Assembly (NCBI GenBank): GCA_963575745.1
Contig: CAUYUJ010003918.1
Coordinates: 1 to 64,000 of the forward strand
DNA: 64,000 nt
Source of the DNA: Prorocentrum cordatum
Taxonomy: Eukaryota; Sar; Dinophyceae; Prorocentrales; Prorocentraceae
Reading direction: 5' to 3'
Shown: positions 41,041 to 52,795 of the stretch, one piece after another
How the letters are laid out: each line of letters begins with the position of its first letter
Numbering within the stretch: position 1 is the first letter of the stretch
Notes under the pieces: model-generated
What the model saw: only the letters and a program-made list of their open reading frames with translations
What the model was told of the DNA's origin: nothing
Database searches by the model: none
Program-made: the position numbers and the translations under genes

Positions 41041-41279
41041 GAAAACCGGGGGGGGTCACTGGGGGTCTCCAACCCGTCCCCCCCCCTCTCGAAAACCGGG
41101 GGGGGCACTGGGGGTTCCAACCCCCCCTACCCCCCCCCCAGACCATGATGAGAAGGGGGGGTGTCACTACCGGTTCGAAGCCCTGCCCCCTCCGCCCCTC
41201 CTGGAAAACCAGAGGGGTCACTGCCGGTTCGAACCCCCTCCCCCCCCCTCCCCCCTCGCCGCAACGACTCCCCTCCTCT

Positions 41280-42330
41280 CCCACTCCGGATGGGGGACTG
41301 GCGGGGACAGTGGTTAGGACGGTGGTGGGGATGGTGGTGGGGAGTGGGGACAGTGGGAAGAGTGGGACCGTGGTGGGGACAGTGGTGGGAACGGTGGGGG
41401 CAGTGCGACAGTGGTGGGGGCACTGGCGGGGACAGCGGGGACAGTGATGGGGACTGGGGACAGTGGGACAGTGATGGGGACAATGGGACAGTTGGACAGT
41501 GGTGGGGACGGTGGTGGTGGGGACAGTGGTGAGGGGACACTGGGACAGTGGTGGGGGCAGTGGTACAGTGGTGGGGACAGTGGTGAGGGCGGTGGTTTGG
41601 ACGGTGGTGGAACAGTGGTACAGTGGGGAGAGTGGTGGGGACAGTGGGACAGTGGTGGGGACAGTGCGGACAGTGGGGCGGCACAGTGGGACAGCGGTGG
41701 TGACAATGACAGTGGTGGGGACGGTGGTGGTGGGGACAGCAGTGGGACAGTGGTGAGGAGGGTGGTGGTGGGGACAGTGGTGAGGGCGGTGGTGGGACAG
41801 TGGTGGGACAGTGGTACAGTGGGGAGAGTGGTGGGGACAGAGGGGACCGTGGAACAGTGGTGGGGACAGTGTGGACAGTGGGGCGGCACAGTGGGACACA
41901 GGTGGGGACAACGGGAACAGTGGGACAGTGATGGGGACAGTGGGGAGAGGCGGACCGTGGTGGGGACAGTGGGGAGAGTTGGATCGTGGTGGGGACAGAG
42001 GTGGGGACAGTGGGGACAGTGTGGACAAGTGGCGGACAAGTGGGGTGGGTGCACACGGGGCGGGGACTGGTACAGGAGTGAGTCAAAACAGCGAGCTGGG
42101 GGAAATGGACAAAGTAGGTGAGAACATATGTACAGTGGGGGGGAAGTGGGAGCGGGTGAGGGCTGGGTCAGTGGGGACATTGGACGACGGTTTGGGTCAT
42201 TGGTGGGACAGGGGGACAGGGCGGAACAGGGGACAGTGGTGGGGACGGTGGTGGTAGGGACAGTGGTGAAAGCGGTGGTGAGGACAGTGGTGGGGACCCG
42301 GGGGTCTTTTGCTGGCGGCGAGGGGGGGAG
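41280..42330. repeat. GGGGACAGTGGTG minisatellite
   Basis: About 1 kb of 10-15-bp units GGGACAGTGGTGGGGAC with GGAGAGTGG and GGGCGGCACAGTGG variants. The plus strand is G-rich with frequent GGGG runs; 41040-41280 has CCCC/GGGG flanking motifs (GAAAACCGGGGGGG) repeated. Confidence 0.95.
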
Positions 42331-43200
42331 GGGGAGGGGGGGGTTCGAACCGGTAGTGACTAGTGACCCTCCCCCTGGTTTTTTGGAGGGGGGGGGGGCG
42401 TTCGAGAACCAATAGTTGACCTCCCCGACCGCGTTTTCCGATAAGGGGGAGGGGGGATGGTTTTAGAGGGGGGGGGGTTTTGGCGCGTGGTAAAGGGGGG
42501 GGGGTGGGGGGCGGGGTAGGGGGGTTCCGAAGCAGCAGTGGAGGGGGAGGGCATTTTCGGAGGTTGATATACCCTCGGGTTCCGGAGGAAGAGGGGGGGA
42601 GAATTTTCTAGAGTAAAGCGGCGGTGGATCACGCTCTCTCAAGCATCTTGACCATCGTGTCGGTGGTCAGTACCATGTGGACAGAGGGGTTGTACATCCA
42701 GCGTGTTGCTTTCAGACGTTCGCATCATGCCACCCAATGCCACACCGGGGGGATCCCAGCAGGCGTCCAAGGTTGAACTCGACACTCTTCGTTGAGACTT
42801 GATGTCTTTGTGTAATATATATATATACACATACTTACGAGGTTGCTGTGATCAATGTGTACGCACGCCGCGAGATACGTGCTAGGTTGTGCTGCGGCCA
42901 CGATGCATCTCTGAAGTCGGTATGTGCCCCATGCACTACTTTGGATCCATCCGTGGGGTTGTTTTAAAACTAGTCGTGATATTGCCTCGGAGTATTTACA
43001 ATGATGTGTAGGATTTGCTTCTATGTGGGTTTGGGGCCTCCGTGATCATTAACGAAGCAGGCGTGATGACGGCTTCTACAGTTCTGAACTTGTTAAGCGT
43101 GGCCATGCAACGTTCCATGCACGGTCATTCACATTATGATGCCGCTACGACGATCCACACGTACGACATGGATATCCTCCTTCATCCCTCGCCCTCTTGC
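42331..43200. other. G-run region, then unique DNA
   Basis: Poly-G runs to ~42600; then mixed sequence. No gene supported. Confidence 0.4.
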
Positions 43201-43202
43201 AA

Positions 43203-43450
43203 GAGGCCATCGAGATCTGCTCCAAGGTTCTTCAGAGGAACCCGATCGACCCCTTCGCGCTGTTGGTGCTGCCCAATGCCTACGTTGCTTCCCTCACGCT
43301 GACTCTGCTATTGTCGCTACTTGTGTACGCAGGGGGCGCCGAACCTCTGCGAGTTGTTGCAGTGCAGGTTCGCCTCTGAGGCGGCGATGGGGTATGACTT
43401 CACGCACGCCCAGTTCTTCCCCACAACTTGGCTGCGCTCGAAAAGGGCAT
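43203..43450 (+). CDS. Possible TPR / tubulin-tyrosine-ligase-like exons (partial)
   Basis: After a pyrimidine-rich acceptor (CCCTCGCCCTCTTGCAAG) the frame reads EAIEICSKVLQRNPIDPFAL, a good fit to a tetratricopeptide helix pair. A likely 49-bp intron (GTTGCT...ACGCAG, 43284-43332) leads in phase 0 to GAPNLCELLQCRFASEAAMG, then YDFTHAQFFPTTWL, which recalls the FFP-T-x-L segment of TTL-type ligases. Upstream and downstream exons were not found. Both family calls rest on short segments. Confidence 0.4.
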
Positions 43451-43504
43451 ATGTTTCTTAGAAGATGTGCGCATGCCACTATCTTGTATGCCGTACCTCC
43501 AGGG

Positions 43505-44140
43505 GAGCAGGAGGAGGAGGAGGAGGAGGAGGAGGAGGAGGAGGAGGAGGAGGAGGAGGAGAGGAGGGGAGGAGGAGGTCAAGAGAGGAGGAGAGAGGAG
43601 GTGGAGGACGAGGGAGGAGAGGAGGGAGGAGGGATGAGGAGGAGGAAAAGGAGGAGGAGGAGGAGGATGGGGAGGACGAGGAAGGAGGAGGAGGGGCGGG
43701 AGGAAGGAAGAGGGAGCAACCCCTTACCCGGCGTCCCCACGTGGAATGTTCGGGGAGCGCTTTCTTCCCCCCCGCTCCCGCTACACGAGCGGAGCGAACA
43801 GGTCTGGACGGGGCCCTGCACGGTCACGTTCGGTTATGGTGGGGGCTTAGGCCCGCTCGGCCGCGACGTAGTTCTGCTGAGCGAAAATGTTCCGCGACCT
43901 AGCGCTCCGATGAGGGCTGCCCGGACCTCCATCGCCACCTCCTACCCCTCCTCTTCCGCTCCTCTTCCTCCTCCATTCCTCCTCCTCCTCCTCCTCGCTC
44001 CCTCGGGTGTCGTCCGTCGCCTCCTCCTCCACCCCTCCTGCCTCCTCCTCCTCCTCCCTCCTCTCCTTGTTTCCTCTTCCTCCTCATCCTCCTCCTCCTT
44101 CCCCTCCTCCTCCTCCTCCTCCTCCTCCGCGTGCTCCGGC
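43505..44140. repeat. (GGA)n and (CCT)n arrays facing each other
   Basis: GGA array 43505-43710, ~250 bp GC-rich spacer, CCT array 43960-44135. Another potential long hairpin. Confidence 0.9.
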
Positions 44141-44299
44141 TCTGGAGGGTTTCTCTTCTTGAGTTCCTGGACGTCTCGCCCGCTCTCGGTCATCATGGCG
44201 TTCTCTCTGGCTTCCACTGGGTGCCCCGAGGTGCTCTTTCACCCCCTTATCCCTAACAGCGTTTCGCTAGAGGGTTATCATCGTGCTAAAGAGGGCCTC

Positions 44300-44475
44300 A
44301 GAAAAATCAGGGAGGGAAGAAACACATAGACACAATGAATCGTGCATCTCCAGGAAAATATGGGAAGATATGGGGAGTAGGGGAGAATACGACAACTCAG
44401 GAGATATGGGACAATATGGGGAATCCTGGGTTTTTTTTTATTTGTGTGTCCCTGGACCCTTGTAAATAAGTCCCA
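44300..44475 (-). repeat. Family C dispersed repeat, copy 1 (reverse)
   Basis: GGGAAGAAACACATAGACAC, then AATGAATCGTGCATC and AAAATATGGGAAGATATGGG; ends TATTTGTGTGTCCCTGGACC. The reverse complement aligns with 51940-52095 and part of 60865-60980. Confidence 0.7.
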
Positions 44476-44584
44476 CAGTGGGGACGGGGAGCACGTGCAC
44501 GCCTGGTGCGGACAGCCGTTTCGCCTGAGACCCCCTCACGATTTATTCAGTAACCGTGCTCTTGCATCCTCGCTTGAGTTGGAG

Positions 44585-44724
44585 AGTTTCTCCGAAGGGC
44601 TTAGGCGACCCGTCCTCCTCCTCCTCCTCCTCCTCCTTCTCCTCCTCCTCCTTCTCCACCTCCTCCTCCTCCTCCTCCTCCTCCTCCTCCTCCTCCTCGG
44701 GTCGCCTACGGCCCCGGGGGAAAC
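44585..44724. repeat. Inverted-repeat element enclosing (CCT)n, copy 1
   Basis: Left arm GTTTCTCCGAAGGGCTTAGG then CGACCC; right arm GGGTCGCCTACGGCCCCGGG then GGAAAC. ~26-bp arms around ~85 bp of CCT. The second copy is at 50589-50974. Confidence 0.8.
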
Positions 44725-44754
44725 CGTGCAGCCCGAGTGCTGGCTACAGGTTCG

Positions 44755-45020
44755 GACGGCCACGATCCATTGTAAAAAAACACGCTGTGGTGCACATGGC
44801 CGTGCTCTCACCCCTGTCACACGGCCACTATCTCGGAGAAGTCATACTGCGGTGCTCATGTCCGTGCTTTCTCGCCCCTATCACACGGACACGATCCTTC
44901 ATAACAGTAGCACACTGCGGTGCACGTGGCCGTGCTCTCACCCCTGTCACACGGCTACGATCCCTTGGAACAAGCACTCTGGGGTGCACATGGCCGTGCT
45001 CTCATCCCTGACACGGTCAC
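44755..45020. repeat. ~64-bp tandem repeat, four units
   Basis: Units with GGTGCACATGGCCGTGCTCT, CACCCCTGTCACACGGC and CACGATCC. Confidence 0.85.
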
Positions 45021-45840
45021 GCCTAGGAATCCACAGGGATACACAGGAATGCACATGTCACGAGCCGACCTGCTTCTCGACCCGCCTCTTCACCTTTGCT
45101 GCTATCAGGGTACTTTGCCAGGGTATTTGTTGTCGTTCGCTTGTCTTGTGATATCGTGTGGTCTTCTTCCGGAAGTCTGGAGCTGCTCTCACCCATGCTG
45201 CCCATGCGATTCTGTCCAGCTTTTCTTATCTCCCCTTTGGTATCTGCATCGGTTCCATGACTCCTTGATTTTCATAGGTGCGCCAGCCTTTCTGGACGTC
45301 CTGTTGCATATGTCGCGTCCTGGTGGAATGCGCGCCGGGTGGTTGCCTGTGCCTGGCTCCTCCCGAGTCTTCCTGGAGCTGCTCATGCCAACGCACAGCT
45401 GATGGTGCTCGTGCCGAGCCTTCTTTCGGGTTCCCAAGCCCCGTGATGTCATCGATGTCTCCTCGAATGCTTGCCCAGGGCCGCTGCCGCCAGCTGGCCG
45501 CCATGTTGTTTAGGGCTTGTGAGTTCTATCAGCGCCTCCAGATGTTTAGTTCTTGGTTTTACATTGCCCTCCTCTTCGATGTCTGTTCATGGGGGCCTTG
45601 GGCGGCGATATCCAACTTAGTTTTTTCTTCCGGAATTTGGACAGAATTTGGGCTGTATTTGGCCCTCCCTCCTGCTCCTCCTCGTCCTCCTGTTCCTCCT
45701 CCCCCTCCTCGTCCTTCCCGTCTCCCTTGTGACATGGGCGGTTTTGGTCCAAATTCGGTCCAAACCTGGTCCCACATGTGCTTCAGATCTGGACCAAATC
45801 AGGCCCAACTCGGACAGGGCCGGGGAGCACAGAACAGACA
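45021..45840. other. Unique DNA without a supported gene
   Basis: Moderate GC, open frames on both strands without recognisable domains. TTGGTCCAAATTCGGTCC-type short repeats near 45630-45790. Confidence 0.4.
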
Positions 45841-45844
45841 CCAA

Positions 45845-46095
45845 GCGTCCCTTCCTCCTCCTCCTCCTCCTCTTCCTCCTCCTCTTCTCTTCCTCCTCCT
45901 CCGCCTCCTCCTCCGCCTCCTCCTTCCCGTTCCTCCTCCTCCTCCTNNNNNNNNNNNNNNNNNNNNNNNNNNNNNNNNNNNNNNNNNNNNNNNNNNNNNN
46001 NNNNNNNNNNNNNNNNNNNNNNNNNNNNNNNNNNNNNNNNNNNNNNCCTCCTCCTCCTCCTCCTCCTCCTCCTCCTCCTCCTCCTCCTCCTCCTC
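45845..46095. repeat. (CCT)n array containing the assembly gap
   Basis: CCT repeat on both sides of 100 N (45947-46046). The gap size is a placeholder; the array's true length is unknown. Confidence 0.95.
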
Positions 46096-46233
46096 TCCTC
46101 CTCGCTTCGCAGCGAGAGGATGTGGGTGTGGCCGTGCGCCCCTCGCAGGGGCTCGGCCCAGGAACGCCGGCCGCGGTGTGCGCGCGCGCCCGTGGCGCCC
46201 GCGCGGACCCCCCGACCCCAGCTGCAGAGGCAA

Positions 46234-46302
<69 letters not shown>

Positions 46303-46830
46303 GGTCATCGTCATTGTCGTCGTCGTCGTCGTCGTCGCTGTCAGGACGTCGGTTAGGACCTAGACATCCGGCGTCTAGGGCCCCCAGCTGCAGGTGTAAC
46401 GGTAGATGGAAACAATCAGTGGACACTGCCCCGCTCCCCAAAACTCACAGCTGGCACGCGCTGGGAAGATCACGGTCGGAGTGCAGCTCGGTCAACCCAC
46501 CGCCAACGTTTGATCATTTGGAGGTGCATTTACGGATGAATGCGGCATGAGTGTTCGCTAATTTCTTCCGACACCTAGCGTGTCGAACAAGAGCGAGACG
46601 GAGGTTTTTCATAATTTTCGGCCCCTCTGTCAGGGCCCTCGCCGGGCCTCGGGGCCATCAGAAGACGACGCGGGAGGAACCACCGGCCCCGGGGAGGTCG
46701 AGAGGTCGGGGCCTGTGTCGCGCATCGATTTCATCGAGGCGGTGGATGTCTGGGAATCCAGGGCCCGGGCCGAGCCCCTGCGAGGGGCGCCCGGCCACAC
46801 CCACATCCTCTCGCTGCGAAGCGAGGAGGA
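46093..46830. repeat. 65-bp inverted repeat around a (GTC)n-containing spacer
   Basis: CTCGCTTCGCAGCGAGAGGA then TGTGGGTGTGGCC and CCCCTCGCAGGGGCTCGGCC (46095-46160) is matched in reverse complement at 46767-46830. Outside the arms lie CCT (left) and GGA (right). The spacer has a GTC microsatellite (46240-46340) and an H fragment (46610-46700). Confidence 0.85.
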
Positions 46831-47045
46831 GAGGAGGAGGAGGAGGAGGAGGAGGAGGAGGAGGAGGAGGAGGAGGAGGAGGAGGAGGAGGAGGAGGAGG
46901 AGGAGGAGAGGAGGAGGAGGAGGAGGAGGAGGAGGAGGAGGACAGGAGAGGAGCAGGAGGAGGAGGAGGAGGAGGAGGGAGGAGGAGGAGGAGGAGGAGG
47001 AGGAGGAGGAGGAGGATGAGGAGGAGGAGGAGGAGGAGGAGTCGG
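46825..47045. repeat. (GGA)n microsatellite
   Basis: GGA repeat of ~215 bp, complementary partner of the CCT array at the gap. Confidence 0.95.
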
Positions 47046-47835
47046 TGGAACCGCCCTCATCAGGGAAGGAACCATTCAGGGTCTGAAGCCCCCCTCGGCA
47101 CATATTCCCTCGCGAACGCCCCCACCGCCATCGGAGGCGCGCCCCCGCTTCCCCTCGTTGCGGGGCAGATCGCGACAGGAGGGTTTGGCTTCCCTTCGTC
47201 CTCCAGGGGCCCCCCATCGGGCCCCAGGAAGCTTCGAAATCGACCTGGCATGAACTTCGGGGCGCCGGGGAGGGGCTTCAGACCTCCGGGGGGTCCACGC
47301 TGTGACGCACACGCGCGCAGGCGCGCGACGTCGGAGCTCTGGGTGCGGCGGCTTCTCCACGCCCCGAAGCCAAACTGTGCGCGTCGTCTCTCGGCTTCCG
47401 CCCCGGCCGCCCCGCCGAGGAAGCGGCGTGAGCCTCTCGACCCCTCGAGGGCGAGGCCCTCGTTTTTTTTGTTTTTTTTTTTTTTTTGAAATTGAAAGCC
47501 CGCCCTCGTGAGCATGCAAGGGCGAAGCCCTCGTGTGCTCCCGGGGCGGGCTTCTTGCAAGGCGGCGGGGGCCTCGAGAGCTCCGCGGGCGAAGCCGGGC
47601 TCGCAGGGTCCAGGGTGGCCTTGGGCTGGCGGTTGTCCCTGTCGGGTGCGCACAGAGGCTCTGCCCGCAAGCGCATGTGTACGCGGCGCGGAGGAATGGG
47701 CCTACATTCGGGGCAGAGCGCGCAATGCATGCGGCGGAGGAACTCTTTTTCAGAGAAGGCCCATCGCCAGAGGAAGAGAATCACGAGCAGCGCGACATTT
47801 GGGAGCATGGATGGCCGCATAACGCTGGAATCTTG
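47046..47835. other. GC-rich DNA without a supported gene
   Basis: Includes a poly-T run (47462-47487) between two GGGCGAGGCCCTCGT-like motifs. No domain-bearing frame. Confidence 0.4.
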
Positions 47836-47908
47836 CGAGGAGGAAGAGGAGGAGGACGAAGAGGGGTGGAATAAGGGTGGTGGAGGAGGAGGAGGAGCAT
47901 CCCGCGAG

Positions 47909-49688
47909 TTAGCGCAGCAGGTCTGCCATCCCACCTCTGGCGAGCAGCACTCGGGCACGCCCTTGCGCGACCTTGGCTGCGTAGCTTCTGCTCTGACCTC
48001 CCTGGCGGCGGCATGAGTTGAAAGCAGAGAAGATTATGTCGGGGGCGACTGCACAGGCATGCATATACTGGGGCGCGAGCGGACAGAGAGACGAGGGTGG
48101 CCACAAATGCGGAAGGAAACACAAAGGAGCCCAATATCCCCATTCAGGTGGCAGGGGCGGCATCAGCTGTCTGATGACAGGGGCGATGACGGGGCATTCA
48201 AAGAAATGAGTCATGCAGTCGGCACCTAGGTTGCAACAGACACAGTGGGAGGTTGGCTCCCTAAAGCGTTTACTTGTGGGCCAGGCATTGAACGCGGTTT
48301 TAATGACGGACGTACTTCTGAAGCTAGGAAGGTGCTTGCTCAGAACATGAAGTCGGATGGCGGTGATGTCGGCGTCAGCCATGGAGGTCTCGGGGATCCA
48401 ATAGCGTAACCTGTCAATAGCCAGAGGGGCCCATAGGAACCGACGGCAGTAATTGAAGGAGCCTTGTTGTGATAGCACTCTGGGGGGTCTTGAAGGGGAC
48501 ATCGACGGGAGCACAGGGAAGGGCGGTGAACGAGCCGTATGCTGGAAAATGGAGAGCCGATAGCCAGGGCACCATCTGTACGCAATGACATACTCGTCCC
48601 CCGTTTCAATATGGGCTAACTCGTCTCGGAGCCGGTGGAATTCGTCAGAGCGGATAGCACATCGCAGCATACAGGCCCTGCACAAGATCTCGAGCGAGCG
48701 GCATTGGGCTGGGAGGCCGAGGGACTTGAGGTGGTGCATGGCCGTCGGTGGGAAGGAATATTGAGGAGCACGTGGGAGGATCTGAAGAACTTCCCTTTCC
48801 TCATTGAGAGGGGCCTTACTCGGGGGGTAGAACTGGCCAGCGTGCGAGACGACAGGAAGGGCGTAGACATTGTAGCCTTGCAGCGATTGAATAACACTGA
48901 GGCCTAATCTCCGTGCCTCCTCGGTCCTGGAACGAAGCTTGACGCGAACGGGCTCCCAGGCGCGGTCTTGACCACCGTTCCCGACAACAATCCCAAGAAG
49001 CTTCCCACAGGACTGACTCCTGAAGGACCTGACTTTCAGCCCATGGGCGCGAAACTTCCTAACGGTTTCTTCATCCGAAGAGGCGTGGAGCACAACGACC
49101 ACACACTTGTTCGGATTCAGCGCGAGGCCCGTGATGCCACTGCACGCGACGAGACGCTTCATCACGTGGGGCAGCGAGCGAAACAGGTCGCGCGAAAGCA
49201 TATAGATGTCGTCAGCGAACGCGCACAGCTCGAAAGGGAGCACAGGCTTGAGCTGGAGCACGTACCGCAAGACTGGGTCAAGCACTAGTGCGACTAGTAC
49301 ACCACTCAGTGGGCAGCCCTGTTTCATCCCCCGTTTAACCCAATAACCATGACAGCCCCAGTCCCCAAGGGAAATGAACGTCCAGACGTCCTGGTACAGC
49401 AGCAAAAATCGCTTGCCTGACAAAACTGGGGAGGCCCATGGAAAGGAACACGAGGAATATCCACGAGTGGTATACGCTCGGGAACGCATTCTTAAAATCG
49501 AAGAGGGTGAACCCGTAATTGAACTCACGCTGCACGTACCCCCAGAGGGAGAGCAAGCCATCTATGTTTATGATGTTATCATTCATCATCCGGCCACGAA
49601 CGAAATTACGCTGGACGGCATGATAGCGATCGGCGGCGACTTCATTGAGGACGCTGGTATTTGCATTGCTAACGACTTTGTTGTCAGT

Positions 49689-49730
<42 letters not shown>

Positions 49731-49815
49731 GAACGGCATTTCGGTCTCGAACTTCCTCCCCCTGATTCACCAGACCATCTTCCGTTAAGAATACGGCACG
49801 ACAATAGTTGAACTC
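47909..49815 (-). pseudogene. Non-LTR (LINE-type) reverse transcriptase, broken
   Basis: Minus strand, read from ~49810 down: YCRAVFLTED and RHLSLSNTDNK resemble the first RT blocks, but a (GA)n expansion at ~49690-49726 shifts the frame. Next come QRNFVRGRMM and FDFKNAFPSVY (RT block A, Asp near 49499). A second frame change near 49400 leads to LLLYQDVWTF, GMKQGCPLSG and AFADDIYML (catalytic DD near 49208-49214). The C-terminal part has a CVCC...DC..HFF.CP zinc-finger-like motif typical of LINE tails. The 5' endonuclease part is absent; GGA repeats start at 49829. It copied LINE RNA at a nicked target in life; as it stands it is dead. Confidence 0.85.
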
Positions 49816-50019
49816 CACCAATCGGAGGAGGAGGAGGAGAAGGAGGAGGAGGAGGCGGAGGAGGAGGAGGAGGAGGTTGACTCTGACGCCCACCACGTGC
49901 TCAAGCCCGCGCGGCGTCGAAGAAGAAAGATGGGGAGGAAGAGGCTGCCCAAGCAGCACAGACGAATCAGCCATAAATTGGGAGGGTGCGAATCCTCGTT
50001 TTTGATGACCTTTTAAAAC

Positions 50020-50245
50020 TCTAGCCGTTTTCAATCGGGAAAAAACAACTTGTCCTTTAACAACCATACACGTGGAACACTTTTTTCTGGCAAGAAACAA
50101 CCACTGTGGAACACTTTTTCTTTCAAAAGGCAGACCCATGGAACATGTTTTTCTGTCAAACGCGAACGTGTGGAACATCTTTCCCGTGCAAAAAGCAATC
50201 GTTGCAATGTGCGTTTTCCAATGAGAAGCTCAGGTTCGATAGCAC
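50020..50245. repeat. ~42-bp tandem repeat, about five diverged units
   Basis: Each unit has GTGGAACAYTTTTTC, then RGCAARAAACAACCA-like sequence. Confidence 0.7.
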
Positions 50246-50250
50246 CAATA

Positions 50251-50299
50251 CTCGCCATCGCTCGGACATCCATTCCCTGTGTTTTTTTCGGTTTCGTGC

Positions 50300-50332
<33 letters not shown>

Positions 50333-50405
50333 TTTTGCCAAATGATCAGGGATGCTCCTCGATGGTCCTCGCCGAAGGAAAAATGCACACGTCCGAGCGA
50401 TGCCA
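50251..50405. mobile_element. Family B inverted-repeat element, copy 1
   Basis: Begins CTCGCCATCGCTCGGACATC, ends ACGTCCGAGCGATGCC. Interior ATGCTCCTCGATGGTCCTCG; a poly-T expansion (50301-50330) distinguishes it from the copy at 63016. Confidence 0.75.
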
Positions 50406-50588
50406 AGCATACCGAAACGCCCACTTGGCAGCACAGTCTGCTGGGGCACGCGCGCAGCGCGCTCCCGGGACGCGCGGAGCCTGGCACGCTGGCTCGAGGA
50501 GTGCCGCCTCCCGGCCGCGGGCCGCCCCCTGCGCGGCCGACGGGACGCCCAAGGGGGGACCAGCCGATGGGGGGGGGGATGCCTGGAA

Positions 50589-50974
50589 GGGTTCTCCGAG
50601 GGGCTTAGGCGACCCGTCCTCCTCCTCCGCCTCCGCCTCCTCCTCCTCCTCCGCCTCCTCCTCCTCCTCCTCCTCCTCCTCCTCCTCCTCCTCCTCCTCC
50701 CCCTCCTCCTCCCCCTCCTCCTCCTCCTTCTCCTCCTCCTCCTGCCTCCTCCTCCTCCTCCATCCCCTCCCCCTCCCCCTCTTCCTCCCCCCCCCCCCCC
50801 CTCCTCCTCCTCCTCCTCCTCCTCCTCCTCCTCCTCTCCTCCTCCTCCTCCTCCTCCTCCTCCTCCTCCTCCTCCTCCTCCTCCTCCTCCTCCTCCTCCT
50901 CCTCCTCCTCCTCCTCCTCCCTCCTCCCTCCTCCTCCTCCTCCTCCTCGGGTCGCCTATGGCCCCAGGGAAACC
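50589..50974. repeat. Inverted-repeat element enclosing (CCT)n, copy 2
   Basis: Same ends as 44585-44724 (GGTTCTCCGAGGGGCTTAGG ... GGGTCGCCTATGGCCCCAGG), but the internal CCT array has grown to ~330 bp. Ends are conserved, core length is not. Confidence 0.8.
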
Positions 50975-51699
50975 GTGCAGGGATGCGAGGGTGAGGGGGG
51001 ACGAGACGGTGAGGGCACAAGATAAGGAACCCTTTGAGTAAGGAGCCCAGGGTCTGGAAGCCGGTGGAACGCCAACTGAGGCTTGGCCATGGATATCACC
51101 GCCGCCCTCACCAGTCGATGGTCTGAAGCCTCGTGGGAGCATTTCTTAACGAACGCCCCCCCCGTAGGATGGGACCAGCTGGCGCAGGGGGAGAAGCATC
51201 GAACTGGCATCGGCGATACATCGCCGATGGATCTGCGATGTGCCCGCGCTCAGCGCCACCGCACGCTCCTGGGCGACTGGGGGTCGAGGCGTTCCCCCCC
51301 CTGAGCCTACCTCCCTGTGGCTTTCGGGCAGTAACTCAAGTCACTGGCGGCCGTTCGGGACGGTCCCGACGCCCCGAGAACGCTCTCAGCGAGGCGCGGC
51401 CGCTGGCACGCATCCTGAGGCTGGAAGGCCGCCGAGAACCGACGAACGTGTCCGAAAACCTCCAGCCTCGAAACGTCGTCTCACCGAACGTCTCCCCCCC
51501 CCCTGGCGCTGCCCATGACCTTCACCAGGTGACCGGTGTGATCGGTGACCACCTGGCCGACCTGGCCTCCATGCCAACACTCGGGCCCCAAGACGCCGAT
51601 CGAGGCGGCACCGCGCCTGGCTCTGGGCGCTCTCGGGGAGCCCTAGCCTCAAGGCGCCCAAGGAGACACACGCAAAAAGACAGACGCGTTCTAGGATCC
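50975..51699. other. Unique DNA without a supported gene
   Basis: Holds ATCGGCGATACATCGCCGAT (51212), a relative of the 39.0-kb element, and a CACCAGGTGACC/GGTGACCACCTGG mini-palindrome near 51525. No gene. Confidence 0.4.
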
Positions 51700-52095
51700 C
51701 CATGTTTTTTTTACAATCTTGTGGATTTTTCTTAGTTTCCCCCCACCCATGCAGCATATTTTCCAATTTTTCACTGCACATCGACGTGCATTTGTGTCTG
51801 CGTCTATTTTCCCTCCTGCCAGCCGCCAGACGGAACCCCCTTCTGAAGCCCTTGGCATGGAGGGCGCGGGTCCTGAGGGAAACGGGCGCTGGACCCCAGG
51901 GGGCCTTCCCCAAGCCCAGGCTTTTACCTCGAGACGTGTTCTTGAAGGGGCCCAGGGGCACAAATCAATACACACACGTCCAAGGCCTTTCTATATTTTC
52001 CCATGTTCTTCGGTTTTTCGTCTTCCCCCCCCCGTCTCACGATGGGGATCGACGATTCATTGTGTCTATGTGTTTTTCCCCCTCCTGATCTCTGA
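51700..52095 (+). repeat. Family C dispersed repeat, two adjacent copies
   Basis: 51700-51835 (diverged) and 51940-52095: CTATATTTTCCCATGTTC, ATGGGGATCGACGATTCATT, GTGTCTATGTGTTTTTCCCC. The second is the best match to the copies at 44.3 and 60.9 kb. Confidence 0.65.
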
Positions 52096-52795
52096 CGCTC
52101 CCCAGGCCCGCGGAGGAGGGCTCCAAGAAGCCCCATCCGCCCAAACACCCGCAAGATTTGACAACCCTGGGGCCCGTGGAGGGCCCCGAGGAGCCCGTTC
52201 CCCTCAGGACCCGCTTCTGCCATGGCGACGCCCGAGCGGCCCCGAGAGCCTGCAGATGGCGAACAAAAACCTCTAGACCCGCTTCCTTCATTCGAGCAGG
52301 GACCGACCGTCCCGGCATTCTTATTGGCCTACCACGACATGTCCTTAGAGCCCAAAAATGTTCTAAGAACGAAAACAAGGTTCTTATAACATGAGCCCTA
52401 CGTGTCAAAACACGACAGTCTCAGCCAGAAATGTTCCAAGAACATCTCGTGCACACCACAAAAGGTTATTGGAGCATTCTTTGGTAGGCCTCTAGGCGAG
52501 CTAGGACGCTTCGCCGCTGCTTGATTCATGGCGCCCCCCCCCCCCTTCGGCCGCCCCCTGGGCTTCTGGCCCGCCGACCCGCTCCATGGGGCACCAGCCC
52601 GTCGCCGATCACCACCGGGGTGGGCTGCTGGAGTTGCCGGGGCCTGACTCCCTTGGCGATCCTCTGGGCGTAGTCGAAGACCTCCGTCGGCGACGGACGT
52701 GCCCTCGTCGTGAGCGAGCACGCCACCCCCGCACCAGGCCTGGGTCCTCTCCTCGCCTCCCTCGCCCGTAGATCGAGAAAGAACGCGGCACAAGC
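52096..52795. other. Unique DNA without a supported gene
   Basis: Open frames on both strands from GC richness; no domain seen. Confidence 0.4.
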
